Of a DNA stretch of 64,000 bases, positions 48,518 to 58,103 are shown in pieces. The notes beneath the pieces were generated by a model, which ran no database searches, was not told the DNA's origin, and was given only the letters and a program-made list of their open reading frames with translations. Source of the DNA: Kushneria sinocarnis (GTDB taxonomy: Bacteria > Pseudomonadota > Gammaproteobacteria > Pseudomonadales > Halomonadaceae); assembly GCF_003633775.1 (NCBI RefSeq), contig NZ_RBIN01000007.1, positions 62,001-126,000 of the forward strand, given 5' to 3'. Position 1 is the stretch's first letter; every line of letters starts with the position of its first letter. The position numbers were made by a program, and so were the translations under genes.

Positions 48518-49270
48518 ATGCTGGATCGCTGGCTGAGACGCGCTACCCAGCCGCCGCTTCGCTGGCTGGCAAGGCATTCGATCTATTGGCGGGTGACGCC
48601 CCTGGGGGCCTCTCTGACGGGGCTGACGCTGGCGGTATTCGTCATGGTCATGCTGGTGCTGCATTTCTACATGGCGGCACTGGCGGGGTTGCTGCTCAAT
48701 CGCTTCTTTGACGGGCTTGATGGTGCGCTGGCACGGACCATGGGGGAGGACGAGACTGCCGGGCGCTTTCTCGATGCCTGTCTGGAAGTGCTCTCTCGCA
48801 TGCTGTTTCTGCTCGGCTTTGCTCTGGCAGAGCCGGCGCAGAATGCGTTGCCGGCACTGATTCTGCTGGCAACGGGCAGCGCACTGGATATCAGCATTGC
48901 CCGGTTCGAGGCCCAGACCGGGCAGCGAAGAGGCGTGCTGAGGCATGCGCACTGGGCGCTGCGCCTGCTGGACATGATCACGCACGCCACACCACGGCTG
49001 CTGATTCTGGTAGCCGCCTGCGTCTGGCCGCACTACTTTCCCGTCATTGCCTGGAGTTATGCCGGCGTTCAGGCACTGCTGCTGCCGGCCCGGGTCATTC
49101 TCGGCTATCGCCGGCTGGCCGGTCGCGATCGTCTGGCAAGAGCCGAGCGTGCCGCTCGCATGACGGCGCTTGGGGTCGTGGAGGCCGGCAGGCCGGGGTT
49201 TGCCCTCCCGCCATGGCGAAACGCTGAAGTCGGCAGCGCAGGGCGGCAGGCAGCAGCGAAGGCAACATGA
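48518..49270 (+). CDS. CDP-alcohol phosphatidyltransferase-like membrane protein
   Basis: A 250-residue membrane protein of the CDP-alcohol phosphatidyltransferase superfamily, which joins a CDP-linked donor to an alcohol in phospholipid synthesis. The signature reads DGLDGALAR, then GRFLDACLE after eight residues. The last position, usually the catalytic Asp, is Glu here. About six hydrophobic helices are seen, with a polar C-terminal tail. A GAGG site precedes the ATG. The 190-base region upstream is GC-rich and lacks a gene; a GTAAC...GTTAC repeat lies just before the start. Substrates are unknown. Confidence 0.8.
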   Translation: MLDRWLRRATQPPLRWLARHSIYWRVTPLGASLTGLTLAVFVMVMLVLHFYMAALAGLLLNRFFDGLDGALARTMGEDETAGRFLDACLEVLSRMLFLLGFALAEPAQNALPALILLATGSALDISIARFEAQTGQRRGVLRHAHWALRLLDMITHATPRLLILVAACVWPHYFPVIAWSYAGVQALLLPARVILGYRRLAGRDRLARAERAARMTALGVVEAGRPGFALPPWRNAEVGSAGRQAAAKAT

Positions 49271-49296
49271 AAGAAGGCGGCCCGGGGGTCGCCTTC
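49267..49296 (-). terminator. Terminator of slyD
   Basis: On the minus strand a 7-bp stem (49273-49279 with 49290-49296) is followed by TTTCAT. It lies 29 bases past the slyD stop and between convergent genes. The T-run is weak. Confidence 0.55.
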
Positions 49297-49324
49297 CTGA
49301 TAAGCGGTCGAACCGGTGACTGGC

Positions 49325-49813
49325 TCAGTGCTGCTCTTCACTGCCGCCTTCGCCATGTACATGGCCATGCTCGACTTCTTCGGAGCTGGCTTCGCGCACT
49401 TCCTGCACGTTGACATCGAAATTGAGCGTTTCGCCAGCCAGCGGATGGTTGCCGTCAACCGTCACGGTGTCACCTTCCACCTTGGTGACGGTTACCAGCA
49501 GCGGGCCGCCTTCGGTCTGAGCCTGAAACTGCATGCCGGGCTGGATGTCCTCGACACCCTGGAAGGCGTCGCGCGGTACATCCTGAACCAGCGAAGGCTG
49601 GACTTCGCCATAACCTTCCGAAGGTTCGACCCGCGCCTTGACCTGATCACCGCTGTTATGACCGGCAAGCTCCTTTTCGAGGCCGGGGATGATGTTGCCC
49701 GAACCGTGGAGATAGGTCAGCGGTTCACGACCTTCGGAGCTGTCCAGAACCTCTCCGGCGTCGTTCGTCAGCGTGTAATGAAAAGCGACGACTGTGTTGT
49801 CGGCGATTTGCAT
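49325..49813 (-). CDS. slyD: FKBP-type peptidyl-prolyl isomerase SlyD
   Basis: Cytoplasmic prolyl isomerase, chaperone and metal-binding protein of 162 residues. The FKBP domain has LTYLHGSGNIIPGLEKELAG, the insert-in-flap chaperone region holds PSEGYGEVQPSLVQDVP, and DGNHPLAGETLNFDV is conserved. The His-rich tail HGHVHGEGGSEEQH is shorter than in E. coli SlyD, so nickel binding may be weaker. The ATG at 49813 has an AGGGG site; the start at 49873 is rejected. Confidence 0.92.
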   Translation of the reverse strand: MQIADNTVVAFHYTLTNDAGEVLDSSEGREPLTYLHGSGNIIPGLEKELAGHNSGDQVKARVEPSEGYGEVQPSLVQDVPRDAFQGVEDIQPGMQFQAQTEGGPLLVTVTKVEGDTVTVDGNHPLAGETLNFDVNVQEVREASSEEVEHGHVHGEGGSEEQH

Positions 49814-50066
49814 GGTTAAGCCCCTGAGTCGTTGGTAAGGGTATGTGAAATGCACGGCGCAGTGGATCATCATGCCGGGACATGAAGATGTCTTGCGTCA
49901 CGTTAGATCATTAGGTGGCTCCTCATGGCGCGATTTCAACCCATGGCGGGTGAATTTTCCGCATTTCTGCCGGAGGCGCCGGGGGCACCTGTGCAGGGGC
50001 CAGGCCAAGCGGCTAGAATGCCCGACGATACTGTCATCGCAACAAGAATGTTCGGAGATTTCGAGA

Positions 50067-50342
50067 ATGCTGACCCTGATCTGGCTGGTGGTGTTCGTGG
50101 TCGTCGCCATTGCGATATGGGCGGACTGGAATAGCATGTTTTCGGGGGTGGTACGCCGCGCGCTGCCGGAAGCCCTGCAGGTTGATGAGTATGATCGCTA
50201 TATCTGGAGCGTGGCGCTGGGGATCGTGATCGCCACCCTGGCGGTGAATCCGATTTCGACGCTGACTACCCTGATCCTGCTCGCCATTATCGGCTTTATC
50301 GTGCGTGCCCTGCTGCGTTTTGCCATGAAGTTCGTGCACTGA
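50067..50342 (+). CDS. Small two-helix membrane protein, unknown
   Basis: A 91-residue protein with a hydrophobic N-terminus (LIWLVVFVVVAIAIW), an amphipathic middle and a second long hydrophobic stretch (LTTLILLAIIGFIVRALL). I do not recognise the family. The ATG at 50067 has a GGAG site about ten bases upstream; the open frame extends to 49845, but that part is Arg- and Cys-rich and unlike a protein. A strong shared terminator follows. It is divergent from slyD. Confidence 0.65.
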   Translation: MLTLIWLVVFVVVAIAIWADWNSMFSGVVRRALPEALQVDEYDRYIWSVALGIVIATLAVNPISTLTTLILLAIIGFIVRALLRFAMKFVH

Positions 50343-50387
50343 TCCCGCGCGGCAGCCGCTCCTCCTCGGCCGCCTCGTGATAGAGTG

Positions 50388-50424
50388 AAAAAACCCCGCG
50401 TCGATCATCGACGCGGGGTTTTTT
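50388..50424. terminator. Bidirectional terminator between the small membrane gene and putP
   Basis: An almost perfect 18-bp palindrome has six A at one end and six T at the other, so it can end transcripts from both strands. It serves the plus-strand small gene and minus-strand putP. Confidence 0.93.
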
Positions 50425-50464
50425 GCGTTGCACCAGGCCCCGCTGGCAGGGGCCCGTTGCCGGT

Positions 50465-51949
50465 TCAGCCGTGTTGCTGGCGGGCCTCATCGAAGTGCTG
50501 CTGAACCCGGGCGGCGGGTTCGCCGGTCAGCAGGCTGACGATCCAGATGGCCAGATACGAGAAGACCACGCCCGGCACGATCTCGTAGAGGTCGAAGAGC
50601 CCGCCGGACAGCTGTGCCCAGATCACTACGGTGACCCCGCCGATGACGATCCCGGCCAGTGCGCCCCAGCGGTTCATGCGGCGCCAGAACAGTGCCATGA
50701 CCAGGGCCGGGCCGAAGGCTGCACCAAAGCCCGCCCAAGCGTAGGAGACCAGTTCCAGCACGCTGGAGTCGGGGTTGAGGGCAAACAGGTAGGCAATGAT
50801 GGCAATGCCGACGACCGACAGGCGGCCGACCCAGACCAGCTCCTTCTGCGTGGCATTCTTGCGGAAGATGGCCTTGTAGAAATCATCGGCAAGCGCCGAG
50901 GAGGAGACCAGCAGCTGGGAGTCGGCCGTCGACATCACTGCAGCGAGGATGGCAGCCAGCAGCACGCCGGCCACGACCGGGTGGAAGATGGTATTGACCA
51001 TGATCATGAAGATCTTCTCGCTGTCGCCCAGATCACGGGGGATATAGACCAGCCCCAGCAGACCGACGGCCACGGCGCAGATCAGCCCCAGTGCCGACCA
51101 GGTGACGGCAATCCGTCGGGCCACCGGGATATCACTGTCGCTGCGGATGGCGGCAAAGCGCGCCAGGATATGCGGCTGACCGAAGTAGCCCAGTCCCCAG
51201 GCGAGCGAGCTGATGATACCGATCAGGGTCAGCCGCTCGCCGGTCGAGGCATCGCGGAACCACTCCAGCAGCTGGGGGTTCTCGGCCGTGATGCGTGAGG
51301 CGGCCTCGCTGAAACCGCCCATGTCGGTCAGTGCGATGATCGGCACGACCAGCAGCGCAGCGGCCATCATCAGCCCCTGGATCAGGTCGGTCCAGGAGAC
51401 GGCCAGAAAGCCGCCGAAGAAGGTATAGGAGATGATGGCGATGGTGCCCACGGTAACCGCCACGGTGTAATCGAGGCCGAAGACGGTATTGAACAGCTTG
51501 CCGCCGGCCACCAGCCCCGAACTGGTATAGAACAGGAAGAACAGCAGGATGAATACCGCCGAAATGACCCGCAGCAGGTGGGAGTGGTCCTCGAAGCGGT
51601 GCTCGAAGAATTCCGGAAGCGTAAGCGAATCGTTGGCAATGTAGCTGTAGATGCGCAGCCGGCGTGCCGTGATCAGCCAGTTCAGCCAGGTGCCGGCCAG
51701 CAGGCCGATGCCGATCCAGGCCGCGGAAAGCCCGCTGACGTAGGCGGCACCCGGCAGCCCCAGCAGCAGCCAGCCCGACATGTCCGAGGCCCCGGCGGAG
51801 ATCGCCGAGGTCCAGGGGCCCAGCGAGCGCCCGCCCAGTATATAGTCGGAAAGATTCGCGGTACGGCGATAGGCGTAGAGCCCGATACCCAGCATCAGCA
51901 GCAGGTAGAGGGCAAACGTGATGCCGATGAGTATGTTGTTTTCGACCAT
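50465..51949 (-). CDS. putP: Sodium/proline symporter
   Basis: Na+-coupled proline importer of the SSS family, 494 residues with about thirteen helices. Family features include SDYILGGRSLGPWTSAISAG, ASDMSGWLLLGLPGAAYVSG, the conserved GYFGQPHILARFAA, and AAVMSTADSQLLVSSSALADD with Na+-site residues. An AAGGGA site precedes the ATG. It lies 86 bases downstream of putA on the same strand. In halophiles it also serves uptake of proline as a compatible solute; that is established for the family and inferred here. Confidence 0.95.
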   Translation of the reverse strand: MVENNILIGITFALYLLLMLGIGLYAYRRTANLSDYILGGRSLGPWTSAISAGASDMSGWLLLGLPGAAYVSGLSAAWIGIGLLAGTWLNWLITARRLRIYSYIANDSLTLPEFFEHRFEDHSHLLRVISAVFILLFFLFYTSSGLVAGGKLFNTVFGLDYTVAVTVGTIAIISYTFFGGFLAVSWTDLIQGLMMAAALLVVPIIALTDMGGFSEAASRITAENPQLLEWFRDASTGERLTLIGIISSLAWGLGYFGQPHILARFAAIRSDSDIPVARRIAVTWSALGLICAVAVGLLGLVYIPRDLGDSEKIFMIMVNTIFHPVVAGVLLAAILAAVMSTADSQLLVSSSALADDFYKAIFRKNATQKELVWVGRLSVVGIAIIAYLFALNPDSSVLELVSYAWAGFGAAFGPALVMALFWRRMNRWGALAGIVIGGVTVVIWAQLSGGLFDLYEIVPGVVFSYLAIWIVSLLTGEPAARVQQHFDEARQQHG

Positions 51950-52035
51950 TGTCTGTTGTCCCTTGCCATTGTTGTAACGAGTTTCAGGGTCTCCGGCATG
52001 GCCTGCCGGATCAGCGAAAGGGGGGCCTGGGCCCC

Positions 52036-55000
52036 CTATTCATCACCCAGTGCCAGCAGTGAAGCATTGCCGCCCAGTGCTGCGGTATTGATGGTCCGGG
52101 CCTTTTCGGTGGCGAAACGCAGCAGGTAGTGCGGTCCGCCGGCCTTGGGGCCGGTCCCCGAGTAGCCCTGTCCCCCGAAGGGCTGAACGCCGACCACGGC
52201 GCCGATGATGTTGCGATTGACGTAAACGTTACCCACCCGGATGCGATCGGCAACATGCCGGGAGAAGGTTTCGTTGCGACTGTGTATCCCGAAGGTCAGC
52301 CCGTAGCCACGCGCATTGATGGTATCGATAACGTCATCGATCTCACCGGACTTGAACGTGGCGACATGCAGGATGGGGCCGAACTGCTCGCTTTCCAGGG
52401 CATCGATACCATCGATGCGAAAGGCCGCGGGTGCAATGAAGGTACCGCGTGCCGCGGTAGCGGGATCGATGGGCGTCTCGGCCAGCAGCCGGCCTTCGCT
52501 GCGCAGGCGATCGATGTGCGCCTGCAGCCCGGCGCGGGCGTCCTCGTCGATGACCGGGCCGACATCGGTTGCCAGCCGGGTCGGATCGCCGACAGCCAGT
52601 TCCGCCATGGCGCCGCGCAGGGTGTCGATGATCCGCTCGGCGATGTCCTCCTGCACATAGAGTACGCGCAGGGCACTGCAGCGCTGACCGGCGCTCTGAT
52701 AGCTTGACGCCACCACATCGGCGACGACCTGTTCGGGCAGCGCGGTAGAGTCCACGATCATGGCATTCAGCCCGCCGGTCTCGGCGATCAGGGTTGGCAG
52801 GGGCGCATTGTCCCGCTCGGCCAGCGAACGATTGATCAGGCGTGCGGTATCGGTCGAGCCGGTAAAGGCAACGCCGGTGATGCGCGGATCGCCGGAGAGC
52901 ACGGCACCGACGGTGGGCCCGTCACCGGGCAGCAGTTGCACGACCTCCCGCGGCATTCCCGCTTCATGCAGCAGCTCGACCACCCGGTGGGCGATCAGCG
53001 AGGTCTGCTCGGCCGGCTTGGCCAGCACGGTATTGCCGGCCACGGCAGCGGCCACGGTCTGGCCGCAGAAGATGGCAATCGGGAAGTTCCAGGGGCTGAT
53101 GGTGGCAAACACCCCCTTGCCGGCCAGCATCAGCTCGTTGGACTCGCCGGTTGGCCCGGGCAACCGGGTGGCCGAGCCGAACAGTTCCCGGGCATGGGCT
53201 GCGTAGTAGCGGCAGAAGTCGACCGCCTCGCGGACTTCGGCGACCCCGTCGCTCAACAGCTTGCCACCCTCCATGCAGCACAGCGCCATCAGTTCGGCCA
53301 TGTGGGCTTCCAGGGCGTCGGCGAAGCGCTCCAGAATGGCGGCGCGCTCCTCGACCGGCGTGGCATCCCAGCGCGGGAAGGCCTCGCACGCGACCGCAAT
53401 GGCCTGGCGGGTCTGCTCGGCAGTGGTCCAGCGCACCTCGCCAATGGTGCGTTCATGGTCCCAGGGGCATGTGACCGGGCAGCTTGCTGCATCATCTGCA
53501 TCGAGCTGAAAACCGACCAGCGGTGCGGCCCGATACTGACGGTCGAGAAAGGGCGCCATCTCGTCCATCAAGGGCTGGAACTGGCTGTGGATGTTGAGGT
53601 TGATGCCCCTGGAATTGCGCCGTCTGTCACCGTAAAGCTCACCCGGCAGCGGGATGCGGGTGTTGTAGTAGTGCTCCACCTCGGCCAGCGACTGCAGCGG
53701 ATGAATGCAGAGTGACTCGACAGGCACACGCGGATCGACCAGCTGATGTACGAACGAGGAGTTGGCGCCATTTTCCAGCAGCCGCCGAACCAGGTAGGGC
53801 AGCAGATCCTTGTGGGCCCCCACGGGGGCATAGATGCGACACCAGGTGCCCTCGGGGGCGCGCCTGAGGGCGGCCTCATAAAGTGCTTCGCCCATGCCGT
53901 GCAGGCGCTGGAACTCGAATGGCCGCTGCTGCTCGCCCACCATGTCGAGGATGGTCGAGATGGTGTGCGCATTGTGGGTGGCGAACTGGGGGAAGAGGCG
54001 CCCGGCGGCATTGTCGGAAAGCAGATACCGGGCACATGCAAGATAGGCCACATCGGTACAGGATTTACGGGTATAGACCGGATAGCCATCGACCCCCAGT
54101 ACCTGGGCCTCCTTGATTTCGCTGTCCCAGTAGGCGCCCTTGACCAGTCGCACGGGGATGATATCTCCCCGGTTCCCTGAAAGCCGGGTAAGCCAGTGCA
54201 GCACCGGCATGGCACGCTTGGAGTAGGCCTGCACCACCAGTCCGAAGCCCCCCCAGCCTTGGCACACTTCGCTTTCGTAGACGGCCCGGAAAACCTCCAG
54301 CGACAGCTCCAGGCGATCGACTTCCTCGGCATCGATGGTCAGTGCCACGTTACGCTCGCGCGCCATGGTGGCCAGCTGACGGACGCTTGCCACCAGCTCC
54401 TCGAGCACCTGTTGGCGTCGGCCGAATTCGTAGCGCGGATGCAGCGCCGAGAGCTTGATCGAGATCGACGGAGCCGGCGTGCGCTCGGAGAGCCGGCTGC
54501 TGACACTGCCGACCGAACGAATGGCGTTGGCGTAATCCTCGAAATAGCGCTCGGCATCGGGGCGGGTCAGAGCCGCTTCTCCCAGCATGTCGTAGGAGTA
54601 GGTGTAGCCCTTGTCGAACAGCGGTTTCGAGCGCTTGAGTGCTTCATCAATGGTGCGTCCCAGCACGAACTGGCGGCCCATGATCTTCATCGCCTGCCGC
54701 ATCGCCTGACGGATTACCGGCTCGCCCATGCGATTGACCATGCGGTTGATGAAACCGGCGGGGCGACCCTCGCGGGGCTGATCGAGCGATATGACCCGGC
54801 CGGTGGTCAGAAGCCCCCAGGTGGAGGCATTGACCAGCCAGGAGTCGCTCTGACCGACATACTGCTGCCAGTCCGCAACCCCGAGACGGTCCTCGATCAG
54901 GGCGTCGGCGGTTTCGGCATCGGGGACGCGCAGCAGGGCTTCGGCCAGGCACATCAGCATCAGCCCCTCCCGGGTATCGAGGCTGTACTGGGTCAGCAGC

Positions 55001-55227
55001 TCGTCGATCGAATCGACGGCACTGTCCATGGCGCGGACGTCCCGCACCAGCTCGGCGGTACGCTCGCCGATGCGCTGGAAATCGGCGTCATCGGTATCCA
55101 GCAGGGCGGCCAGTTCGCGAACCCAGTCATCCTCGCTGATGATGTAGTGCTCGCTGATGCGCTCGAACTGGGTAGTGAGGTCCTGCTGCCAGGTGGTGGG
55201 GTCGAGTATTTGTTCGGCTTTCAGCAT
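52036..55227 (-). CDS. putA: Bifunctional proline dehydrogenase / P5C dehydrogenase
   Basis: Oxidises proline to glutamate in two steps with FAD and NAD. The 1063-residue product has an N-terminal helical domain, a proline dehydrogenase barrel (about 190-480, with SIKLSALHPRYEF and RLVKGAYWDSEI) and an aldehyde dehydrogenase domain (about 560-1040, with TISPWNFPIAIF, catalytic Cys in SAGQRCSALRVLYV and Glu in ETGGLNAM). The ribbon-helix-helix DNA-binding domain of E. coli PutA is absent, so it cannot regulate itself that way. The ATG at 55227 has an AAGGGA site; a start at 55326 is rejected. Confidence 0.96.
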   Translation of the reverse strand: MLKAEQILDPTTWQQDLTTQFERISEHYIISEDDWVRELAALLDTDDADFQRIGERTAELVRDVRAMDSAVDSIDELLTQYSLDTREGLMLMCLAEALLRVPDAETADALIEDRLGVADWQQYVGQSDSWLVNASTWGLLTTGRVISLDQPREGRPAGFINRMVNRMGEPVIRQAMRQAMKIMGRQFVLGRTIDEALKRSKPLFDKGYTYSYDMLGEAALTRPDAERYFEDYANAIRSVGSVSSRLSERTPAPSISIKLSALHPRYEFGRRQQVLEELVASVRQLATMARERNVALTIDAEEVDRLELSLEVFRAVYESEVCQGWGGFGLVVQAYSKRAMPVLHWLTRLSGNRGDIIPVRLVKGAYWDSEIKEAQVLGVDGYPVYTRKSCTDVAYLACARYLLSDNAAGRLFPQFATHNAHTISTILDMVGEQQRPFEFQRLHGMGEALYEAALRRAPEGTWCRIYAPVGAHKDLLPYLVRRLLENGANSSFVHQLVDPRVPVESLCIHPLQSLAEVEHYYNTRIPLPGELYGDRRRNSRGINLNIHSQFQPLMDEMAPFLDRQYRAAPLVGFQLDADDAASCPVTCPWDHERTIGEVRWTTAEQTRQAIAVACEAFPRWDATPVEERAAILERFADALEAHMAELMALCCMEGGKLLSDGVAEVREAVDFCRYYAAHARELFGSATRLPGPTGESNELMLAGKGVFATISPWNFPIAIFCGQTVAAAVAGNTVLAKPAEQTSLIAHRVVELLHEAGMPREVVQLLPGDGPTVGAVLSGDPRITGVAFTGSTDTARLINRSLAERDNAPLPTLIAETGGLNAMIVDSTALPEQVVADVVASSYQSAGQRCSALRVLYVQEDIAERIIDTLRGAMAELAVGDPTRLATDVGPVIDEDARAGLQAHIDRLRSEGRLLAETPIDPATAARGTFIAPAAFRIDGIDALESEQFGPILHVATFKSGEIDDVIDTINARGYGLTFGIHSRNETFSRHVADRIRVGNVYVNRNIIGAVVGVQPFGGQGYSGTGPKAGGPHYLLRFATEKARTINTAALGGNASLLALGDE

Positions 55228-55324
55228 GGCAACTTCCCTTGGACGGTACCGCACCGTGAGTCGATGAACCATCATGATGACTGTTTCGAGCGGACAGTGC
55301 GGTGGGCAAATGGTCTGGGCGGGC

Positions 55325-55343
55325 ATGCGTCACTGTGACGCAT
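55325..55343. promoter_or_regulatory. 19-bp palindrome upstream of putA
   Basis: ATGCGTCACTGTGACGCAT is a perfect inverted repeat (9-bp arms, one central base) centred about 107 bases before the putA start. It has the form of an operator for a dimeric regulator. The cognate protein is not known from sequence. Confidence 0.5.
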
Positions 55344-55391
55344 CCGGAATCCGGGTAATTTCGACTCTAGAGGGTTTGCGGTGTCATCGTC

Positions 55392-55421
55392 TTGTCGAAT
55401 CCGCGGGTCGCATTGTCGGAT
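55392..55421. promoter_or_regulatory. Direct repeats, likely AraC-type regulator site for put genes
   Basis: TTGTCGAAT (55392-55400) and TTGTCGGAT (55413-55421) repeat in the same orientation at a 21-base interval, two helical turns. AraC-family activators typically bind such direct repeats. They lie between putA and the AraC-type gene encoded next to it. Confidence 0.5.
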
Positions 55422-55463
55422 TGCCGGTTAATTCCGCTGAACTCATGCGCCGGTAGCGCTCGC

Positions 55464-56228
55464 TCAGTGTTGCCGGGGGATGCGCAGCGATCCCGGCGAC
55501 TGCCCGAAATGACGCCGAAAGGCGTGTGAAAGGGCGCTCTGATTGGCGAAGCCGGTACGCTCGGCAATGGTGACCAGCGGCAGGGTCGTCTCCTCGAGCA
55601 GTGCCCGCGCAGCACCCAGACGCTTGTGCAGGATATAGCGGTAGGGCGGCAGTCCGGTATGGTCGCGAAACAGTTCGGTGAAGTGCGCCGTGCTCAGGCA
55701 GGCCCGACGCGCCAGATCCTTCACCTTCAGGGTTTCGGCGAGATGCTGCTCGATCCATTCATCAAGATCGCGGATGTTCAGGCGCGAACGGGGTGCGGCT
55801 GCCTCGGGCGCGAGGCGGCGGCTGAGCGAGGCCAGCAGGGTGGTGGTCAGCAGATTGTGATCGTCGGTGGCCGCTTCGTTCATCTCTGCCACCATGAACT
55901 GCAGATAGAGACACAGGGTCGTGTCGAGCGTGAAATAGCGGGGCTGGTCGAACAGGTGCCGATGATGGTGGTGGGCGCCATTGAGCCCCGGGGCCGCGTC
56001 GGGGAGGTCAATGATCAGCTGACTGTTGTCGCCCACGCCACGGTAGTAGTGCTCCCGGCCGGCCGGCACGATACAGCCCGTGCGTTCGGTGACATGCCCC
56101 CGGGCGCCGTCGATGTCGAACTCGGCGGCACCGGACAGACCGATCACGATCTGACGGTGGGCGTGGGCGTGATGCTGGCCGGTGGTCGCCAGCGGTGCGA
56201 GCCGAATGGCGCTGCCGGAAGTGGACAT
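55464..56228 (-). CDS. AraC-family regulator, probably of proline catabolism
   Basis: A 254-residue transcription factor. The N-terminal cupin-like half is His-rich (TGQHHAHAHRQIVIGLSG; AHHHHRHLFDQPRYFTL). The C-terminal double helix-turn-helix has KVKDLARRACLSTAHFTELF and VTIAERTGFANQSALSHAFR. It lies directly upstream of putA on the same strand, as does the AraC-type proline-use activator PruR in Pseudomonas. PutA here lacks its own DNA-binding domain, which makes this the obvious put regulator. The ribosome site before the ATG is weak. Confidence 0.85.
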   Translation of the reverse strand: MSTSGSAIRLAPLATTGQHHAHAHRQIVIGLSGAAEFDIDGARGHVTERTGCIVPAGREHYYRGVGDNSQLIIDLPDAAPGLNGAHHHHRHLFDQPRYFTLDTTLCLYLQFMVAEMNEAATDDHNLLTTTLLASLSRRLAPEAAAPRSRLNIRDLDEWIEQHLAETLKVKDLARRACLSTAHFTELFRDHTGLPPYRYILHKRLGAARALLEETTLPLVTIAERTGFANQSALSHAFRRHFGQSPGSLRIPRQH

Positions 56229-56336
56229 CGTCGCAATACCTGCAAGGAACGGATGGGCAAGGCCGGCGGGAACCGGCCTTGCCAGGATACCGCGATGGCG
56301 GAGGCAGGAAAAGCCCGCGGCGGGCGCCGTGGCAGG

Positions 56337-57917
56337 CTACTCCGCCTCGGGCTGACGATACAGGCGGACCCGTCTGACCCGATGGCGCTCGATATCCCGG
56401 ACCTCGATCTGCCAGGGCGGCACGGTGACCCGGGCGCCGACATGCGGCAGATCCTCCAGACGATCGACCACCAGCCCGGCGAGGCTGGTGTAGTCGCGCC
56501 CCAGCGGCAGCGGGTCGGGCAACTGCTGGTTGATATCGACGATATCCTCGCTGGCATCGGCCTCGAAACACTCCTCGCTGACGCGCCGAACGCGGGTGGT
56601 CGCCTCGCTGCCGCCCGGCATCTCGCCGGCAATATCCTCGAGAATATCCAGCATGGTCACGATGCCTTCCAGCGTGCCGAATTCATCAACGACAAAGGCG
56701 AGCCGTTCACCGCTGCGCTGGAACTGCTGGAGGGCCTCGACCACCGACACGTTTTCCAGCAGGACCAGCGGCTGTTCGAGGGCTGCAGCCACGTTCAGTG
56801 GCTGCCCGGCCAGCGCGGCATCAAGCAGACGGCGCTTGCGCACGATGCCCAGCGGGGCATCGCGGGCAGCGTCACGGATGACCACCAGGCTGGCGTGCGG
56901 GCTGTTGCGCAACTGTTCGATCTGATGCTCGGCCGTGTCCGTCAGATCGAGGCAGTCGATATCGCGCCTGAGCGTCATGATCGCCTCGATCGGCTTGTCG
57001 GCCAGCGAAAGCACGCCTCGCACCATGTGCTGCTCGGTCATGTCGAACAGCGCGAGTGCTTCCTCGCTGTGCGACTCTCCGGCCGGCGCCCGGGAGTGGC
57101 GGCTCAGCCCGGGATCACTGCTGCCGAGCAGCCGCATCACGGTAGCGGCGGTACGTGCCCGACGAGTGCCGTAGCGAGTCTGTGGCTGCTGGCTCTTGCG
57201 CTGGCGCAGGGTCTGGAGCAGTTCGATGATGATGGCGAAACCGATGGCGGAGTAGAGATAGCCGCGGGGAATGTGCAGCCCGAGTCCCTCGGCGACCAGA
57301 CTGAAGCCGATCATCAGCAACAGCCCCAGACAGAGCAGAATGACCGTGGGATGCGCCGTGATGAAACGCATCAGGGGGCGGCTGGCCAGCAGCATCAGGG
57401 TCATGGCACATACGATGGCAATCATCATGACCGGCAGGTGATCGACCATCCCCACGGCGGTAATGATCGAGTCGAGCGAGAAGACCGCATCCAGGATCAC
57501 GATCTGTGCCACCACGGTGGAAAAGGCCGCGTAGACCTGATTCCCGCCTTCCTCGCCGGGTGAGGCGGTGTCGATATGATCGTGCAGCTCGCTGGTGGCC
57601 TTGTAGATGAGAAACAGCCCGCCACTCAGCAGGATCAGATCGCGGCCGCTGAAGACATGACCGAAGAGGGTCAGCAGTGGCTGGGTCAGTCCCATCAGCC
57701 AGGAGAGGCACAGCAGCAGGATCAGCCGCATGATCAGCGCCAGCGACAATCCGGTGATACGGGCGCGCTCGCGCAGTGCCGGGGGCAGCCGTTCGGCGAG
57801 GATGGCAATGAAGACCAGGTTGTCGATGCCCAGCACGAGCTCGATGATGATCAGCGTTGCCAGGCCTGCCCAGGCGGCAGGATCGAACAGCCAGGCGGGA
57901 TCGAGCCAGGCGGTCAT
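56337..57917 (-). CDS. TerC-family membrane protein with CBS and CorC/HlyC domains
   Basis: A 526-residue inner-membrane protein with three parts. Residues 1-235 form a TerC-type membrane domain with the acidic helices [15 protein letters not shown] and [19 protein letters not shown] pair follows at about 300-420 ([18 protein letters not shown]). The end is a CorC/HlyC transporter-associated domain ([18 protein letters not shown]). E. coli YegH has this layout. TerC relatives are linked to metal-ion export, notably manganese; the ion here is not known. An AGGAG site precedes the ATG. It is a single gene between the AraC regulator and tctA. Confidence 0.88.
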   Translation of the reverse strand: MTAWLDPAWLFDPAAWAGLATLIIIELVLGIDNLVFIAILAERLPPALRERARITGLSLALIMRLILLLCLSWLMGLTQPLLTLFGHVFSGRDLILLSGGLFLIYKATSELHDHIDTASPGEEGGNQVYAAFSTVVAQIVILDAVFSLDSIITAVGMVDHLPVMMIAIVCAMTLMLLASRPLMRFITAHPTVILLCLGLLLMIGFSLVAEGLGLHIPRGYLYSAIGFAIIIELLQTLRQRKSQQPQTRYGTRRARTAATVMRLLGSSDPGLSRHSRAPAGESHSEEALALFDMTEQHMVRGVLSLADKPIEAIMTLRRDIDCLDLTDTAEHQIEQLRNSPHASLVVIRDAARDAPLGIVRKRRLLDAALAGQPLNVAAALEQPLVLLENVSVVEALQQFQRSGERLAFVVDEFGTLEGIVTMLDILEDIAGEMPGGSEATTRVRRVSEECFEADASEDIVDINQQLPDPLPLGRDYTSLAGLVVDRLEDLPHVGARVTVPPWQIEVRDIERHRVRRVRLYRQPEAE

Positions 57918-58068
57918 GAATGGCTTCTCCTGCAGGCTGGCAGGTCAGGAGGTCTGCAGCAGGGAAAGGGGGCTCGGCATCGACAACAGCCGTCTTCGCT
58001 GGGCGCGTTCAAGGCCGCGTTCCTCATGTGTCCGTGGAGGCCTCAGTTTAGGGGGGTGCGGGCTTGAA

Positions 58069-58096
58069 AGAAAACCACGCCCGCAGTGGGGCGTGG
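58069..58096 (-). terminator. Terminator of the tct operon
   Basis: On the minus strand an 8-bp stem CCACGCCC/GGGCGTGG-type hairpin (58075-58082 with 58089-58096) is followed by TTTTCTT, just after the tctA stop. Confidence 0.8.
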
Positions 58097-58103
58097 ACTT
58101 CGG

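Noticed and set aside
55626-57563. 645-codon plus-strand frame opposite the AraC and TerC genes
   Set aside because: It crosses two real genes and the gap between them, and shows no domain.
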